Shown in pieces: positions 50,301 to 63,481 of a stretch of DNA of 64,000 nt. Within the stretch, counting starts at the first letter, position 1. The number at the start of each line of letters is the position of its first letter. The position numbers and the translations under genes are program-made. Below the pieces are notes generated by a model. It saw only the letters and a list, made by a program, of their open reading frames with translations, was not told the DNA's origin and did no database searches. Source of the stretch: Litoditis marina (lineage: Eukaryota; Nematoda; Chromadorea; Rhabditida; Rhabditidae); contig OZ038434.1 in the NCBI GenBank assembly GCA_964036275.1, positions 7,955,060-8,019,059 of the forward strand, given 5' to 3'.

Positions 50301-53300
50301 TTCGTATGAGCTTCTCATGAGATTCTACTGATTGCTATACTACAACATTGAGAGTTCACGAGTAGCTCATGAGGTATCTCATGAGAAACTCAAATGAACT
50401 TCTCATGGGATTGGAGGGATTGCTACGCCGCCAGGATTATAGTTCGTAATATTTTCCCAATATCGAATGGTTAATCTTTTGTAGCCGTCTATTCAATGAA
50501 AAAGACTTGTTTTGTTTGGATTTGGAGAATGCAAGTCTCGAAAAGTTACTCACGCCTATTTCAGAAGTCAGTCGACGATAGAGCGTGGCACGTTGAGAGA
50601 GCAGAGAGAAGAGGAGAAAAAACTGTCAATGCAACCCCGTGGAGTAAAAGGCAGTGAAAGGAGGTGTGTATAATGTAAACTAGACATTTTTCAAGACCGA
50701 AATATGAAAAACTTCAGCAAAAACACGTTGTTAATTCTCCATAATTTACTCTTTTCGCAACTTCCGCTGAATCCGCTTCAGTAGAGGTGAAAAAGGTTTT
50801 CCTAAGGAACACACTTTATCCAGCAATTCATGATGTGTTCAATTCAACGTCTTTCAGCCTTTTTAAATTGTCAAATGTTAAATTTTTCAGTAACCCGAGA
50901 CCGCGGGAAGGCCCCTCATTCTCCACACAAAACAACGAACAAGGGAACATGGTTGACCAAAGAGTGATTAGTTCCAGGTATGGTTGAAACCCCTGAGAAA
51001 AAAGGGGAAAGCCATATTACTTCGATATCTTTCGAACTGGACGCTTCAATGTTTTTTATGTATATGAATTGAGCTCATAATGATCAAGCCCAAGTGAATA
51101 TTTTAAACTTTCTCACAGTTAGCGCTAATCGCATGTATCATAAACACGAGTTGAACTAAAATTTTGACACTTGTAGATATTTTTCGAAAAGAACTTGATT
51201 TGTTGCTCGAGCTCAACTTTTTGTCATTTGTTTGTCTAATCTGCCATTTCACGCTCCGTTTTCTGCAGGAAACCAGAAACGTCACGCGAAAATGAGCATC
51301 CAAGAAGTGGAAACGAAAGGTATGTTTTCAGAAAATGTTGATGAAAAAGAAATAGGAACCTAATTGTGAACATGATTTATCAATAATCTGTAGGACAATA
51401 GTGCATTATTTCTCCAAATATTTTCTTAGAGTGCTACTGTTTTCAGTCAATCACCAACCAACCATGGTCCCTTCGATCAGAGATCACACAACACCGATAT
51501 ACGGTAAGACAGAAATCTTTTGTAATATACGTGCAAAATTATTGTCAGTACACATGAAATACGTGAAAGACTGACTCATTTATACGTTTTGCGTTTATAA
51601 TGGAGAATTGATGCTGGAAGTGAGATAAAGTATACTGCAACATTGAAAAACCTCATAACTATGCACTATTCACAGTACGTTCTGAAAGGTTGATGAGTTT
51701 ACACGTTTCACGTGATCATGTTTGTGATAAGTAGCATATAGTAGTACTATCTTCTAGAACCTCTTGGTCTTCCCCCACCGTAAGTGTATTATGTTCTTTC
51801 TCGTTTGCGACTGCGCATCTGACTCTAATTTGTTTTGCAGGAACCAACAACACAACAACTTCAGCTCGACAGCCACGCGAACGCGTGAGTTTATTCTGAG
51901 ATAGAATTCACAGAATAACCAATAAAGTTATTTTCCTGTAGTTTCAGAAGTTTACTTGGAATAAGTAATTAATCACATGAAACTCAGAGAGGAATCAGCC
52001 AATGTGCTTTTTACCACGTCAAGTTGCATCAGGCTTGCAGTAAAAGAGATCTTCTCTAATTATATGATTTGTGAAATGCCAAAACTACTAAAACGCCATT
52101 TTCTATGTGATGATTGTTTGAAACTAGTATTAAACAAACTTCTAGTTGCACAGTTCCACCACAAAAAGAACCACGAAATGGCTGTACTGTTCTACTTTTC
52201 TCATTATTTTTTCCAGCCGAGTTTCGACGAACGCGTTCAATCCGAGAGGACGACAACCGTCGAGGTTCCATCGGTGTTCGGTTGCAGACGGCGACGCCGA
52301 CGGAAGTTCTACCGGTACCGGCAGCGAACCCGCAACCCAATCAGCGGTCCAAGAAGTCACGGCTCCACAGGTATGGGAACGCTGTTACAGTTGTCTTCAG
52401 TAGTGCTGAACCACATCTCGTCCTAGGCGAAACAAGTATCGAGTGAGAGTCTGAAGTGCGTAGTTCGCGTTCCCATCATTTGTTGTTTCATACGCTTCCA
52501 ATGAAGCTGATACATAACACGTCAGGATTTAGTAACATTATATTTTTTAGTTAACGGTTCATCATAATTTAGAATTTAGAAGATGCGCATTCTATTTTGT
52601 CAGTTTGTTCGACTCCATTCAAAACGTATAGTTAGAAAGCAGGTTCTGCTCTACTAGAGATTTATGTTTATCCAACTATCATTATGTCCTGGTCTGCTGT
52701 GTTTGTAATTTGAGCACGGGCTTTTTTGGTACAATTCGAGAAATGTGCTGTGCTCCCATATCAAACTACATATATCCTAAAACAGTTAAATATTTTGATT
52801 GTACCGAAGTATTGTAAATATAGAGAACAATGTATTTGTTGGTTTTTTCTGCACCGGCGTTCAGTGAGCGTTTGAGGCGTATTTCCCCCCTCCCGTCTAT
52901 TTGCATCAATTCTAATTAGTCGGCATAGGCTGCTGCCGCCGCCGCCAACCACTTTCAAAAAGGCACTTGTTCCCCTCACTTTTTCTGCCATTATATTCAC
53001 ATTAGCCAGCAATACTGATACGTAATCAAATGACCGATAGGAAGTTATGATGTATACTAGTACTTAATTTCGAACAACAAACACCTGATGAACCGCTAAT
53101 TGTAGCTTAGCACTCACCCCCACTATAGAAAATTATCGGCGCGAACCTAACGCTTTAGTTACGCTAAATTGCTTAGCTGTGTAGGAGTTTCCTATGAATT
53201 TCAATGGTGTAAAACAAGCGAGTACTGCTCTTTAAATGCTTGAACTTAAGAGTCTTACGTTAATGTTACGTTTTGTCCTTCTTGTTTTAATCAATGGCGC

Positions 53301-56300
53301 ACTTTTCATGGGTGCTCCATTAACAAAAGAGGAGCTTATCTTAGTTTAATCACCTTTGTTTTGCTCGACTACCTCGCTTCTCGTAGCCATCTCCCCCCTC
53401 TGTGCTCGTTCCTTGACGACAAATTAATTATAAATGCGACAGGCCGAATGGGCTGAACAAATTCCATCAACATCGTGATTTATTTCGTGATAGTAAATTT
53501 CTATTGTTGTATCATTATGTTTGGAACTGGGTGTAGTTCCTATTCCCCCTTTATGCTCATTGCCACGCGGTTTCTCTAAGATTAACGAATATCATAAGAT
53601 CACAATAGTTTGATTACTTTGACAGTATAATAACATCAGTAGACGAGCTTCAGATAATAACATAGGTTGTGGTAACCTATTAGATAGAACATAACAGAGT
53701 GGATAGGTCAGCCCTTTATATCGCATTACATAGTTATACAGATTATGTAAGACATGAGAGAGAGGGGTGCGAGACTGAATACAGAGGAGAGAGAGAGAAC
53801 TAGTAATGTCACATGGTTTTGGTTAGGTTACGGACTATCTCTTGTATAGCTACGGTTTGTGCTCTAGAACGACTCAACCTCCCCAGACGGTTGCAATAAT
53901 GCGAAGTGTTGCTTTCTGCCACGAGTAGGCGAGTTTGCGTGGCACGTGCGCGTGAGTGATATGCTAATGCGCACTCTATGTTAAGCAGCGTACCACGTAT
54001 TGATAGAAAGTAACGGATATATGTTTCGCACTCTGCGAAAATTAACAATGCTACATGGTATCCATGAAATAAACTGGAAAAGTAGTTTATCTTCATGCTC
54101 CACATCTTGCACTACGTTAGCAATCAGCATCCCTTTAGCAGAAATATCCCGCAGCCTAGGAGGCGCCTAGGTTCTTCTATGCATCTTTCTGACAATAAGC
54201 CGAACACTATTTTGAGAAACTTCGAGCGCGGCGGGAAATTGAAAATTAAAAAAAAACACATCACAAGTTGGCGAATTCTTTATTTAACCCGGTATTTCGT
54301 TAACCCTAGCCGTTAACCATTAACCGGGTTACCTGGTTAACCCTTTTGTTAACCACTTGGTAACCCTAAATTTGCCCCAAAAGACATTGTAAAAGAGGGT
54401 TAACAAGTGGTTAACAAAAGGGTTAACCAGATAACCCGGTTAAGGTTACCTGGTAGGGTTAACGAAATACCGGGTTCCTTGTGGAATTGGCCTCACAAGT
54501 TTTGAACATTGAAAGTTGAAATATGGTGCTTGAGGTACCTACACAAACGTAGACTCCGAATATCATCCAATATTACTCTTTTCAATGTTGACGTGACCCT
54601 TTTTCTATGAACACGGCCTGATTCAACGTGATCTATCGTCTAACACTGACCTTTCGCCTAGACATTGTGTATATAACGTGACGTTGACTCGCAACCTGAT
54701 AAGTTAATTCGAAAAAGCACTCTATTTGATTGCCCCAGTAAACGGTGTTCCGAAAGAGTTTATGCGTGCGAATGTTCTCACCAGTACCTAAATAGTTACT
54801 TTTTTGTTTCAACAGAAAAGAATATTTGGATCTGATGTGTAGTTGAGCAAATTTGGATAGGTTTGAAAACGACATCGTATTTTCGGACCATCACAACAAA
54901 TTTCGTAATAAATTAGAAAAGCTTTACTGATTCATATAATTCTCGCAAATTCTGTTGACGCCCACTAGTTGCAGGCAAATCCGTTCGATGTCCTCATCAG
55001 ATGAGGAGCTGCCGTCGACCTCGGAGGGATTCGGGGGAGAGGAGGCTCGACAACGGGTGCCCAACGAATGCACCTCTGAAAAGGGTCTGTGTACGTTTTT
55101 ATGCACAAAATGGGTTGTGTACAACACAAAATAGATATGTGTGTGTTATTGAGTACAAAAAGAGATATGTATGTTGTTTACAGCACAAACAGATCTTAGG
55201 CGCATACTATGATTTCGCAGAGAGCACCTAACCTGTTATAAGTGTACTCTGAATTTCCATTGAAAAATTCGCAACAGAAAGAGTAACTCATATATGCAGT
55301 TTGCACAATGATGGAAATGACTTACTCAATCGAAACATATAGATGACATTCACTACAATAGAGTCTTGAGTACATCTGCACAAGTTTTGTTTTGTAAGAA
55401 TAGCAGATCAACATCCGCCAAGGTGATCTGACGCCGTCAACAAATTCCTTATTGCATCTATACAAGTTACAGCCGTGCGAATTCTCGCGAATCGTATCAC
55501 AGTCTTCTTCTACTATTTGTAATGATCTCATTGTTTCGCTTTCTATAACCTTTCATTCTAGATCTACTCCGCTACATCTACGGCAGCGAGAAATCGGCAA
55601 AGAACGGACGGAAAAGTTAGTTTTTAGAAAAGTTTTTCTGACCACAGCAAGGAGATGGAGAACTATGCTGCTTTGTTGAAAAGTGTTGATTGAAAACAAT
55701 TTGAAATAATGAGAAATCATATGGCGAGTGCAGTAATTGAACGCGGTTTGTTGCTGATAATGGAAATGCACTGAGCTAGCAAATTCTCCTTCATCGACCA
55801 CACTCTTTGTCTCTCTTATATATCAACTTGAGAGAAGAAATGAGAAAAAAATGAAGTATAACTATTCCGTTGTCGAACTTTGTTCTAGTCCAAATAATAT
55901 CATACACGACCCGAAACATACTAAACAAGCGTAAGGAACCAGTTTTTGTTTATTTTTTCTGTTTGACAGAAATCTTTCACGGAAACTAGGTCTACCTCTG
56001 TAGCACACAATGTGACAATGTCTGAAGTACACAGACAAAGTTTTTATTACCGTATGATTCCAGCGGGTGCCGTGAGTGGCTACTCGTCCGAGAATAGCCC
56101 GCGTCTGTCTGGCCGCGGCGGTCCCCCGGCTGTACTGCCCGGCAACATGCTGGCAGCCAAGATACGCACCTACCTATCGGTGAGCACGGAATTCTGGAAA
56201 CTAGTACTTGTGAACAGATAAAACATGTTCATTACTCGAGCCGAATAATCTATGAACCAAATGTACTGCTGAGAGTAGTCTTCAAATAATTTGAAGACAA

Positions 56301-59300
56301 AAATATAACTTCATCAAGTAGAATACTCAATATAGTAGCCAGTTCGAATCTAAGTAATCAATGAGCGCCCAAAACTGAAGTGTTCCAATGTTCTCTGGCA
56401 TAAAAACAAGTTTGTATTTGTAAATATGTATCCTGGTGTCTGATGTTTGTAGTTTCAGCATCCGGTCACGTGGCAGCCGTCAGCTGATCAACGACGCTTG
56501 ATTGGTCACATGGTGCTCCATCGGACGGACAGTGGCCCCAATGGAGATCTCGGACTCAAGGTAGAAAATGGGAACAAAAGTTTCAGTTCGATCTACTTAC
56601 ACTGCAGAGTTCGCACATTGAAATGCAACACACAGAGTTCAAACTACATGCACTGCAGATGACACTAGCATTTACCATTTCCGCATGATCCTAATCTGAG
56701 GTATCCCTAGATAGATTCGTGATTTTCACGTGAACTACACGTGATATAACGTGCATTCGAAATTTGGCGTGTTTTTTTTACTTATACCTCCGTTTCACTA
56801 CGGCATAACCAAAATTTCAAAAACATTTTGGATTTTGAAAGCTTCATTTGGACCAATAGTGCATGATAACAACACAATACAACAGAAACCAACGACAAGC
56901 AGCAAAAACAACAAGACATACATTGTACTCAAAAGAATTACAATATGGTGAGCAATATATATACATACACGAGGGAAGTGGTTGAATAAACTGATTCCCT
57001 GAAAAGATGAATAAGACGAAGGAAGCCAAATAAGGAAGGCAACTCACCCCTGATGTTTGTTAAGATTGAATATTTAGCCCTGTTTCTCCTACTTTACCTT
57101 GTCGTTGGTTCACCACTAATTATTGGTAGCCCCTGGGTTGCCACTATCTACATGAAAAGACCCCAGCCGTAGTGCACAGTTATGAATAGTCAGACGTGGT
57201 ACAGCATCCGATTTTCCCGGCAACCCCAGGAACTTCCTAAATTCCGATCTCTGCACTCTTGATAAGCTCGCACTTTGTTAAAAACAAACAGATAGTTAGG
57301 GAAGACCGAAAAATATTGTCTGATCGGGTTAGCTTATTACCGTATATTCAGCCGGCTGTCACTCACATTGCCTTGCAGAGTAAATTATAACACTGGTAAC
57401 ACACTTGATGGCGAGCTTTTTCCCCGATAGTTTACTCGTACACCCTCGAATCTCGCGGTTTGAACGAAGGGTGGGTGGGTGGGTTCAAACCGCACTATCA
57501 GGTCCAGAAAACTTGGATAAAGAATAGCTCGCCTGAGCTCGCTCCTGATAATGTCGAGACCATTATCAGGGTCTCGCTACGAGACCTATTTCAAATGGCG
57601 CATTGGCAAATCGCCAAAATTCATTTGAAATTCCAATTATACCAGTAGCTGGATCGATTTTTTTTCAGTGGTATCATTCGCAGCCACTGTGAAGCTAAAG
57701 TACTGAAATAACCATAAAAAACCGGTTTGAATCCCTTTTTAGGTCGTGGGAGGTCGGAGGTCAGACACGGGTCGCCTGGGGGCATTCGTGACCCGAGTGA
57801 AGGCGGGAAGTGTCGCGGACACCGTGGGACGGTTACGATCAGGTTCGGTTTTCTATTATTTACAATCATCCAGTAACGATCTGCTTTGATTTTGTTCTTT
57901 TTAATTGTTTGTTTCAGTTAGAACTGAAGTGATATCAAGAGTATTGAATATTGATACATTCGATTCCACGATTAACTACAGTATTTACTCTCTTCAACCT
58001 CATCGCTGATGTTCCCGTGATGATAAATAATAGTTATTGATTTCTTCCTCATCACTTGTTTCTCAGGAGACGAGGTTCTCGAGTGGAATGGTCAACAGCT
58101 GCAGAATGCCACCTTCGACCAGGTCTACGAGATCATTTCGGCCAGTAAACACGAGTCCCAGGTGGAGCTCATCGTCAGTCGCTCCGCACGGTACGCAAGA
58201 TTCTAGAGTTGAAGATTTTCGAAAATTTTATATGAGATAATTAAGTATGGCTTTCGGAAATTTTAAAATTCTATCATAAGTGATATGTAGAAAGACCACC
58301 GTCTTGAAACAAAGTGATGTAAAAAATGGAATGAATATGGAACTTTTCGAGAACTGCATACATTGAAAGTTGTGTTACAAGCCAAATGTGAAATATTCAT
58401 ATTTGGGCCCTTTTTACAGTAGTGAAACACCGAAAACCACAGAAACACAGCGAAACCCTACAACAAAACATAGAAACCTGTGTTCCAGAGTTCCTGGCGG
58501 GGACGATTTCCTGAATGTGCAAGAACAGAAGCAGCTACCCCAACATGGACCGTTGCGACACTTACCCAATCCCGACTACGTATTGTCACACGGTTGGTTT
58601 TGGATAGTTAAAACTCTTCATAAACTCTAGAAACCTCAAATAGTCAGGTACTGAACAATTTTTCACTATTCACGATAATACCAACGGGTTTCATGATACT
58701 ACATTGTTTCCTTCGGCGACCTATCATCTATTTTTACGGAACGAATACCTGGAAATTGTTCTCGTTGGAACACATATATGATATATATCAAATATTATAT
58801 TTGTAAAAAATTGATACCGCCTATAACTTTCATTAATTACTGATTATGCTGTACTTTCAGACCCGGATCTGTATGTGTCCCCGAGTGTGTCCCCCCATCT
58901 TCCCCCCAACGCCCTCTCCCATTCCCAGTCAGCCATGCTGCCCATGCCGAACCAAATGTCCCCAAGACATCGGACCACTTCCACCGCCTACTATTCCGGT
59001 GAGGAGATTAAGAGACGGCAAACAGCCGACCACTAAATTTACGAATGGAAGAACTACTCTGAATGAATTGACCGATGTTTGGAATAGTAAAATGCTACAT
59101 TGTGGAGCTGTGTTAAAGAAACCGTTCCCCTATAATTTGAGTATCACGAAAAATTTAAAAAGCTCAAAAAAGTTTCTTAATGTCTTCCCATAGACCATGA
59201 AAAAACTTTCTGAGTGAAAATTTGTGAAATTTGCAAAACATCAAGCAATGAAGAAGGGGACATGAACATTTTCACTGTGACGCAACTTGACTCGGTTCAT

Positions 59301-62300
59301 TTACATCTAGATTTATTTTCATTTTGTAGTCACTAATTGTGTATTTGTATGTTATAGAGTGTAGTAGAATCATTTTTGCACTTCTATTAGGCTATTTTGA
59401 GCATACCCCGTACGCAACCCCCCTATCGGTGTCATTACGTAAGCCGCTTTTCTGAGAAAACGAAGCAAGATAGGGGTATAAAAGTATATATTTCTGATAA
59501 TGGTTTTTCATTTGTCAAAAGGTCAAATTGTTAACTCGAAAGTCAAAATTAAAGCGGGACGGATTCTTTAAGACGTCTTGCAACAGATTGCAATCAAGTT
59601 GTGATCAAAAAACAAATAAGACTGTAGCACAAATGCAAGTGTTGGAGGACGCAAAAGAAGTATAAGTTTTTCTCTACCCCAAATGCCTCCACCTGTAAGG
59701 ATCTCAAGAAAAAACGTATGTTCCAGACGGCTTACCCGGCTTGGGGATGTCAGATCAACAGTGTTATGGACGAGGTCAAATTTTCGGCAGAATAGAGGTG
59801 ATCATTTTATTTGCAAAAGTAGGTAATTTGTAGTTACGACTGACGCACGTTAGACGGATGGTGGAAAAATTATCCATTGGAAAAAAAATCGTGCAGTTGT
59901 CGTCTCACAGTAAAATTTTCTGCGAGCCAACTATAATATCTATTAAACTGGTCTCTACTAAAATTTACAATAATTCTCAATTAGCAGTCAGTCGAGCAGA
60001 GATTTTTCGGCAATTTTACAAACTGTTCACGCGAAAAACATGATTTATTGGAATGTTTTTCAATGAACAAAACTAGTTGTTGGCCTAGTGGAAGTTACGT
60101 CACTAATGAATGTAATGAGACGTGAAACGGAATGATTTATGCGTAGTTTCCGGTATTCTAAACTTCCTTTGAAATTGAAAGAAGTTGAGGACTTCTAATG
60201 TTCCGTATATTTTCCAGGTCCTACCGTTATGAGTTGTTGAAAGAGTTTGGCGAAAACTCAGCAGTCGTATACTTTGCATACCTCCGTATAAGTTTGGCTT
60301 TAGAACAGGCCAAAATTTTGCGTATTACGCCGACGAAAATCGATAATCATGATTTGTACACTAAGTACGTGGGCGTAATACGCCGACCTAAAAAGTATGG
60401 ACCCTGCCTAAAACTGGGGACTTGATATAGTCTTTTCCATTCCTACTGAGACTCCTACAGCAGGATTTCGAAACTTCCAAGCCGTTTTGCTCACTTAATT
60501 TTGATCGAAGAAGTTGAAGATTTTTTAACCTCATTCTCCTTCTCAGGTAGAGTAAACATACACGAGGATTTTTCATGAACTACACTTTCAGCTTCACAAT
60601 AGCCTCCGGAAAGTTTGTAAGGTTACTGTAGGAGTCTCAGTAGGAATGGTGTGAACTATAACTTGTTTTAGCTGTGTTTGTAGTTTGATCCGATTGCGTT
60701 TCAGTGGCAGTCTAAAACATTGGTGTACAAGCAGATAAAACTACAACAGAGTTGAGGCTGTTATTCACAATGTGCATATCAGCTCTCATGAAACACTGTG
60801 TAATGTCCAATTCAGCTCTCGCTGTTCTTCTCCCACCAAGATCGTCAGTTGACGGTTACTGTAGAACGGGCATTTGACTTACCCCCTCGACCCGACGGGG
60901 CACCACGGAATCCATACGTCAAACTGTTTCTCTTACCCGATCGAAGGTAAACTCACTTACTCACGTTACTTGATGTGGAGCAAAGCAATGTTTCATTAAT
61001 TCCAAAATACTTGAATAAAACTACCACACGAACAAAGTCCAAGTTTGTGCTATATGTACAATACGTATAACGTTATTCTAGAACTGCTTGCTCCGTTTGA
61101 GTTTTGTTAGAAAATTTGGGTGGACAGTTCCACCTTCTATCCATCATAACACTGATCGGGTTTTTAGAGTCCAACTATTTTCAGCGAGAAGTCCCGACGC
61201 CAGAGTTCCGTGTTAGCTGAGACCATCACTCCGATCTGGGGAGAGTCCTTCTTCTACCAATCTCTCACCGAACCATTGCTCATGGATAGGGCACTTGAGG
61301 TAAACTTCAGGCTTCAGCCATGTACTGAATCACATTAATGCACGTGATTTTGCTAACGTTTGGTATCGAAGTAGAAACGCATGGTCTGAAGTTTCATTAC
61401 ATTTTTCTGTGAAATATTGAACGGATCAGTGTTGTATTTTCAAATGACACCAACAGTTAGCAGGTATCGATAATACATATATACTCTTGTACTTGTTTCT
61501 CAACTTCAGTTTCTTAGGTAACCGTCTGGGACTACGATAAGTACGACACGAACTCTTTTCTGGGAGAGACCTTGGTGGACTTCTCGACGATTCCTTTGGA
61601 TGGCCAACCACTTCTGTTCACTTTGGTTGACATGGACGATGAAAACCCGTTGCGAACGGTTGGTGACCAAGTTCAGCTGCAAACGGTCCTTTTCGACTTT
61701 TGAGAACTCCTACATCAAACATCCTCTCTTGAACACTTGAATTATTTAGAAGACTCTACGTTTGCCCGTATCCAGCTTTAAATTAGAAAATCACGTTTCA
61801 ACTACTACTGGCGAATTTTTTTTTGTACTGGTCCTGCCAGTAATAAGATGTGATGATGGTGCATCTTTGAGCATTTGATGCAAACACAGCAGAGAAGAAC
61901 CACTTTTCTGAATCTTGCTTTCAGCGTCTCCGACAGCGAAAGTTGTCTCAGTACACCGGCTATCCGCCTCGACCTCAGAGTGAATTGGGTTTTGGTTACA
62001 ACGCTCGGCCACCACCTCCACCCCACATGAACGGTTGGTTTTTCGAAAAGTTACAGTCTCGTACCCTAAATGCAAATATTAACATTGTTGTCTGCAATTC
62101 ATGGCGATGATCTTAGTGGATTTGCAAAAATCTGATTTACACAATGACCTACAATTATTCTCCGACTTTTTTCACTCTGTCTTCTTCCAGACCCCTATGA
62201 TTCGGCTGACTACCCTCCGCGAGGTGGTCCGGAGTCCTATATGAGAAGGTCCCGCACCTATGATAGACCTGCCGGCACACATGGAAGGTTGACTCCCGTT

Positions 62301-63433
62301 CGGTAGGTCAAACTAATGTTTAAACTGAAACTAGCAAATTTGGGCCTGATTCAAATCGAATACACACTTGGAACTTGCTTGTAGTTATCATGATTATTAA
62401 GTTTCATCACATTTTTTTCAAGTGAGAACACTGTAAAATGTCAATGTCCCATAACATTTTGATTCGCTGAGGAGTCACTCTGAAACAGCAGACAGACAGG
62501 CCAACGTTGTCTCAATAAAATGAGATTATATTGTATTCTATTGGGTTTCGAACGGAAATTTGATAATAATAATGTGTTTCAAGACCAAAATAAAAGCCAG
62601 ACTTGATCTTGCGCTACAGTACTATCGGAACAAACACGATTCATTCCACTCAGTAATGTATTCTCTTTTCAGAACCGAGGAGGACTGGAACATCAATCAG
62701 TCTTCTGGTTACCTCTCGGATCATGGTTACTCGCATCAACCGACGGCCCGCTACCGACAGCGGCGACCGCGAAGCGCAACAGCGATGCGACAGAGTGGGT
62801 GGTACAGTTGATGTTATATTAAGACTCAGCGAAGGATATTCTGATTCTATCAAGACACGATACTTGTTTTCATTCTATAAATGCATCAGTGTGACATAAT
62901 CTTGTTCACCCTGCTTCTAGTTGGGCATAGTTGTAACGCAACGCAAACTTTGTTGGCTGACATCTTTTGGAAAACTCTCAATGAGTTGTGAATGATGTTG
63001 TTATATTAGTTTGACCGGCTATTCTATGAATGACCAACATCTGTTTGCAGTGACCGCCGCGGAAATGGGTGCCTCCCGTATGTACTCGCGACACCAACCG
63101 GACCAGTGGGAGGACGCCGCCACCCCCGAACAACACAGGTACGAGTCAGAACAAATGTGTTGGAACTCTCTGTATCATTGTGAAGTTTTCAGAAATTTTT
63201 CCGCAATTGTGACAAATTTTCGAAACCTTGAAACATGGTCGAACCTTGTACGCGTAAATACAACTCAAGGTGCGGAAAATGACATGTCAAAGATGAAACT
63301 GAAAACTTCACAAGTGCGGGCTAAGCCAAGATATCAGTTTGATTAATTGGCAGTGCAACGCAATTTGCTTGCAACGCAAAAAGTTAAACCATATAACCAG
63401 TTTAGTTCATATAAGAGATCGAATGTAGGTAAA

Positions 63434-63481
<48 letters not shown>

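Larger units (their letters stand above)
49262..56179 (+). other. unc-10: RIM exons 5-16: disordered linker
   Basis: Exons 49262-49332, 49815-49912, 50099-50175, 50565-50663, 50891-50977, 51269-51319, 51447-51503, 51841-51884, 52217-52370, 54975-55084, 55562-55615, 56004-56179. Composition is Gln, Pro, Arg, Ser and Asn rich (HQQQPPPQQRQPP; SSSDEELPSTSEGFGGEEA). Most of these exons are short (44-99 nt) and many share phase 2, so several could be skipped without frame change. The exon 14 donor may be 55084 or 55090 (same phase). The exon 5 acceptor was set at GTCAG (49261) because only that keeps phase. Exon 16 has an internal MTMSEVHRQ that could start a shorter isoform. Confidence 0.75.
58489..61658 (+). 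other. unc-10: RIM exons 20-25: linker and C2A domain
   Basis: Exons 58489-58592, 58861-58998, 59727-59797, 60816-60946, 61185-61299, 61518-61658. C2A begins at GQIFGRIELSLFFSHQDRQLTV... split over exons 22-23, then AFDLPPRPDGAPRNPYVK, LFLLPDRS, ETITPIWGESFFY, LEVTVWDYDKYD and SFLGETLVD. This closely follows the mammalian RIM C2A, including DLPPR.DG.PRNPYVK. RIM C2 domains generally do not bind Ca2+. Confidence 0.94.

Noticed and set aside
57440..57560. Small hairpins (GCGGTTTGAAC / GTTCAAACCGC and CTGATAATG / CATTATCAG)
   Set aside because: No second copy or duplication seen, so not called as an element.
60198..60425. 75-codon frame in RIM intron 22
   Set aside because: Its acceptor TTTTCCAG is attractive, but using it breaks the phase between exons 22 and 23, which join perfectly without it.
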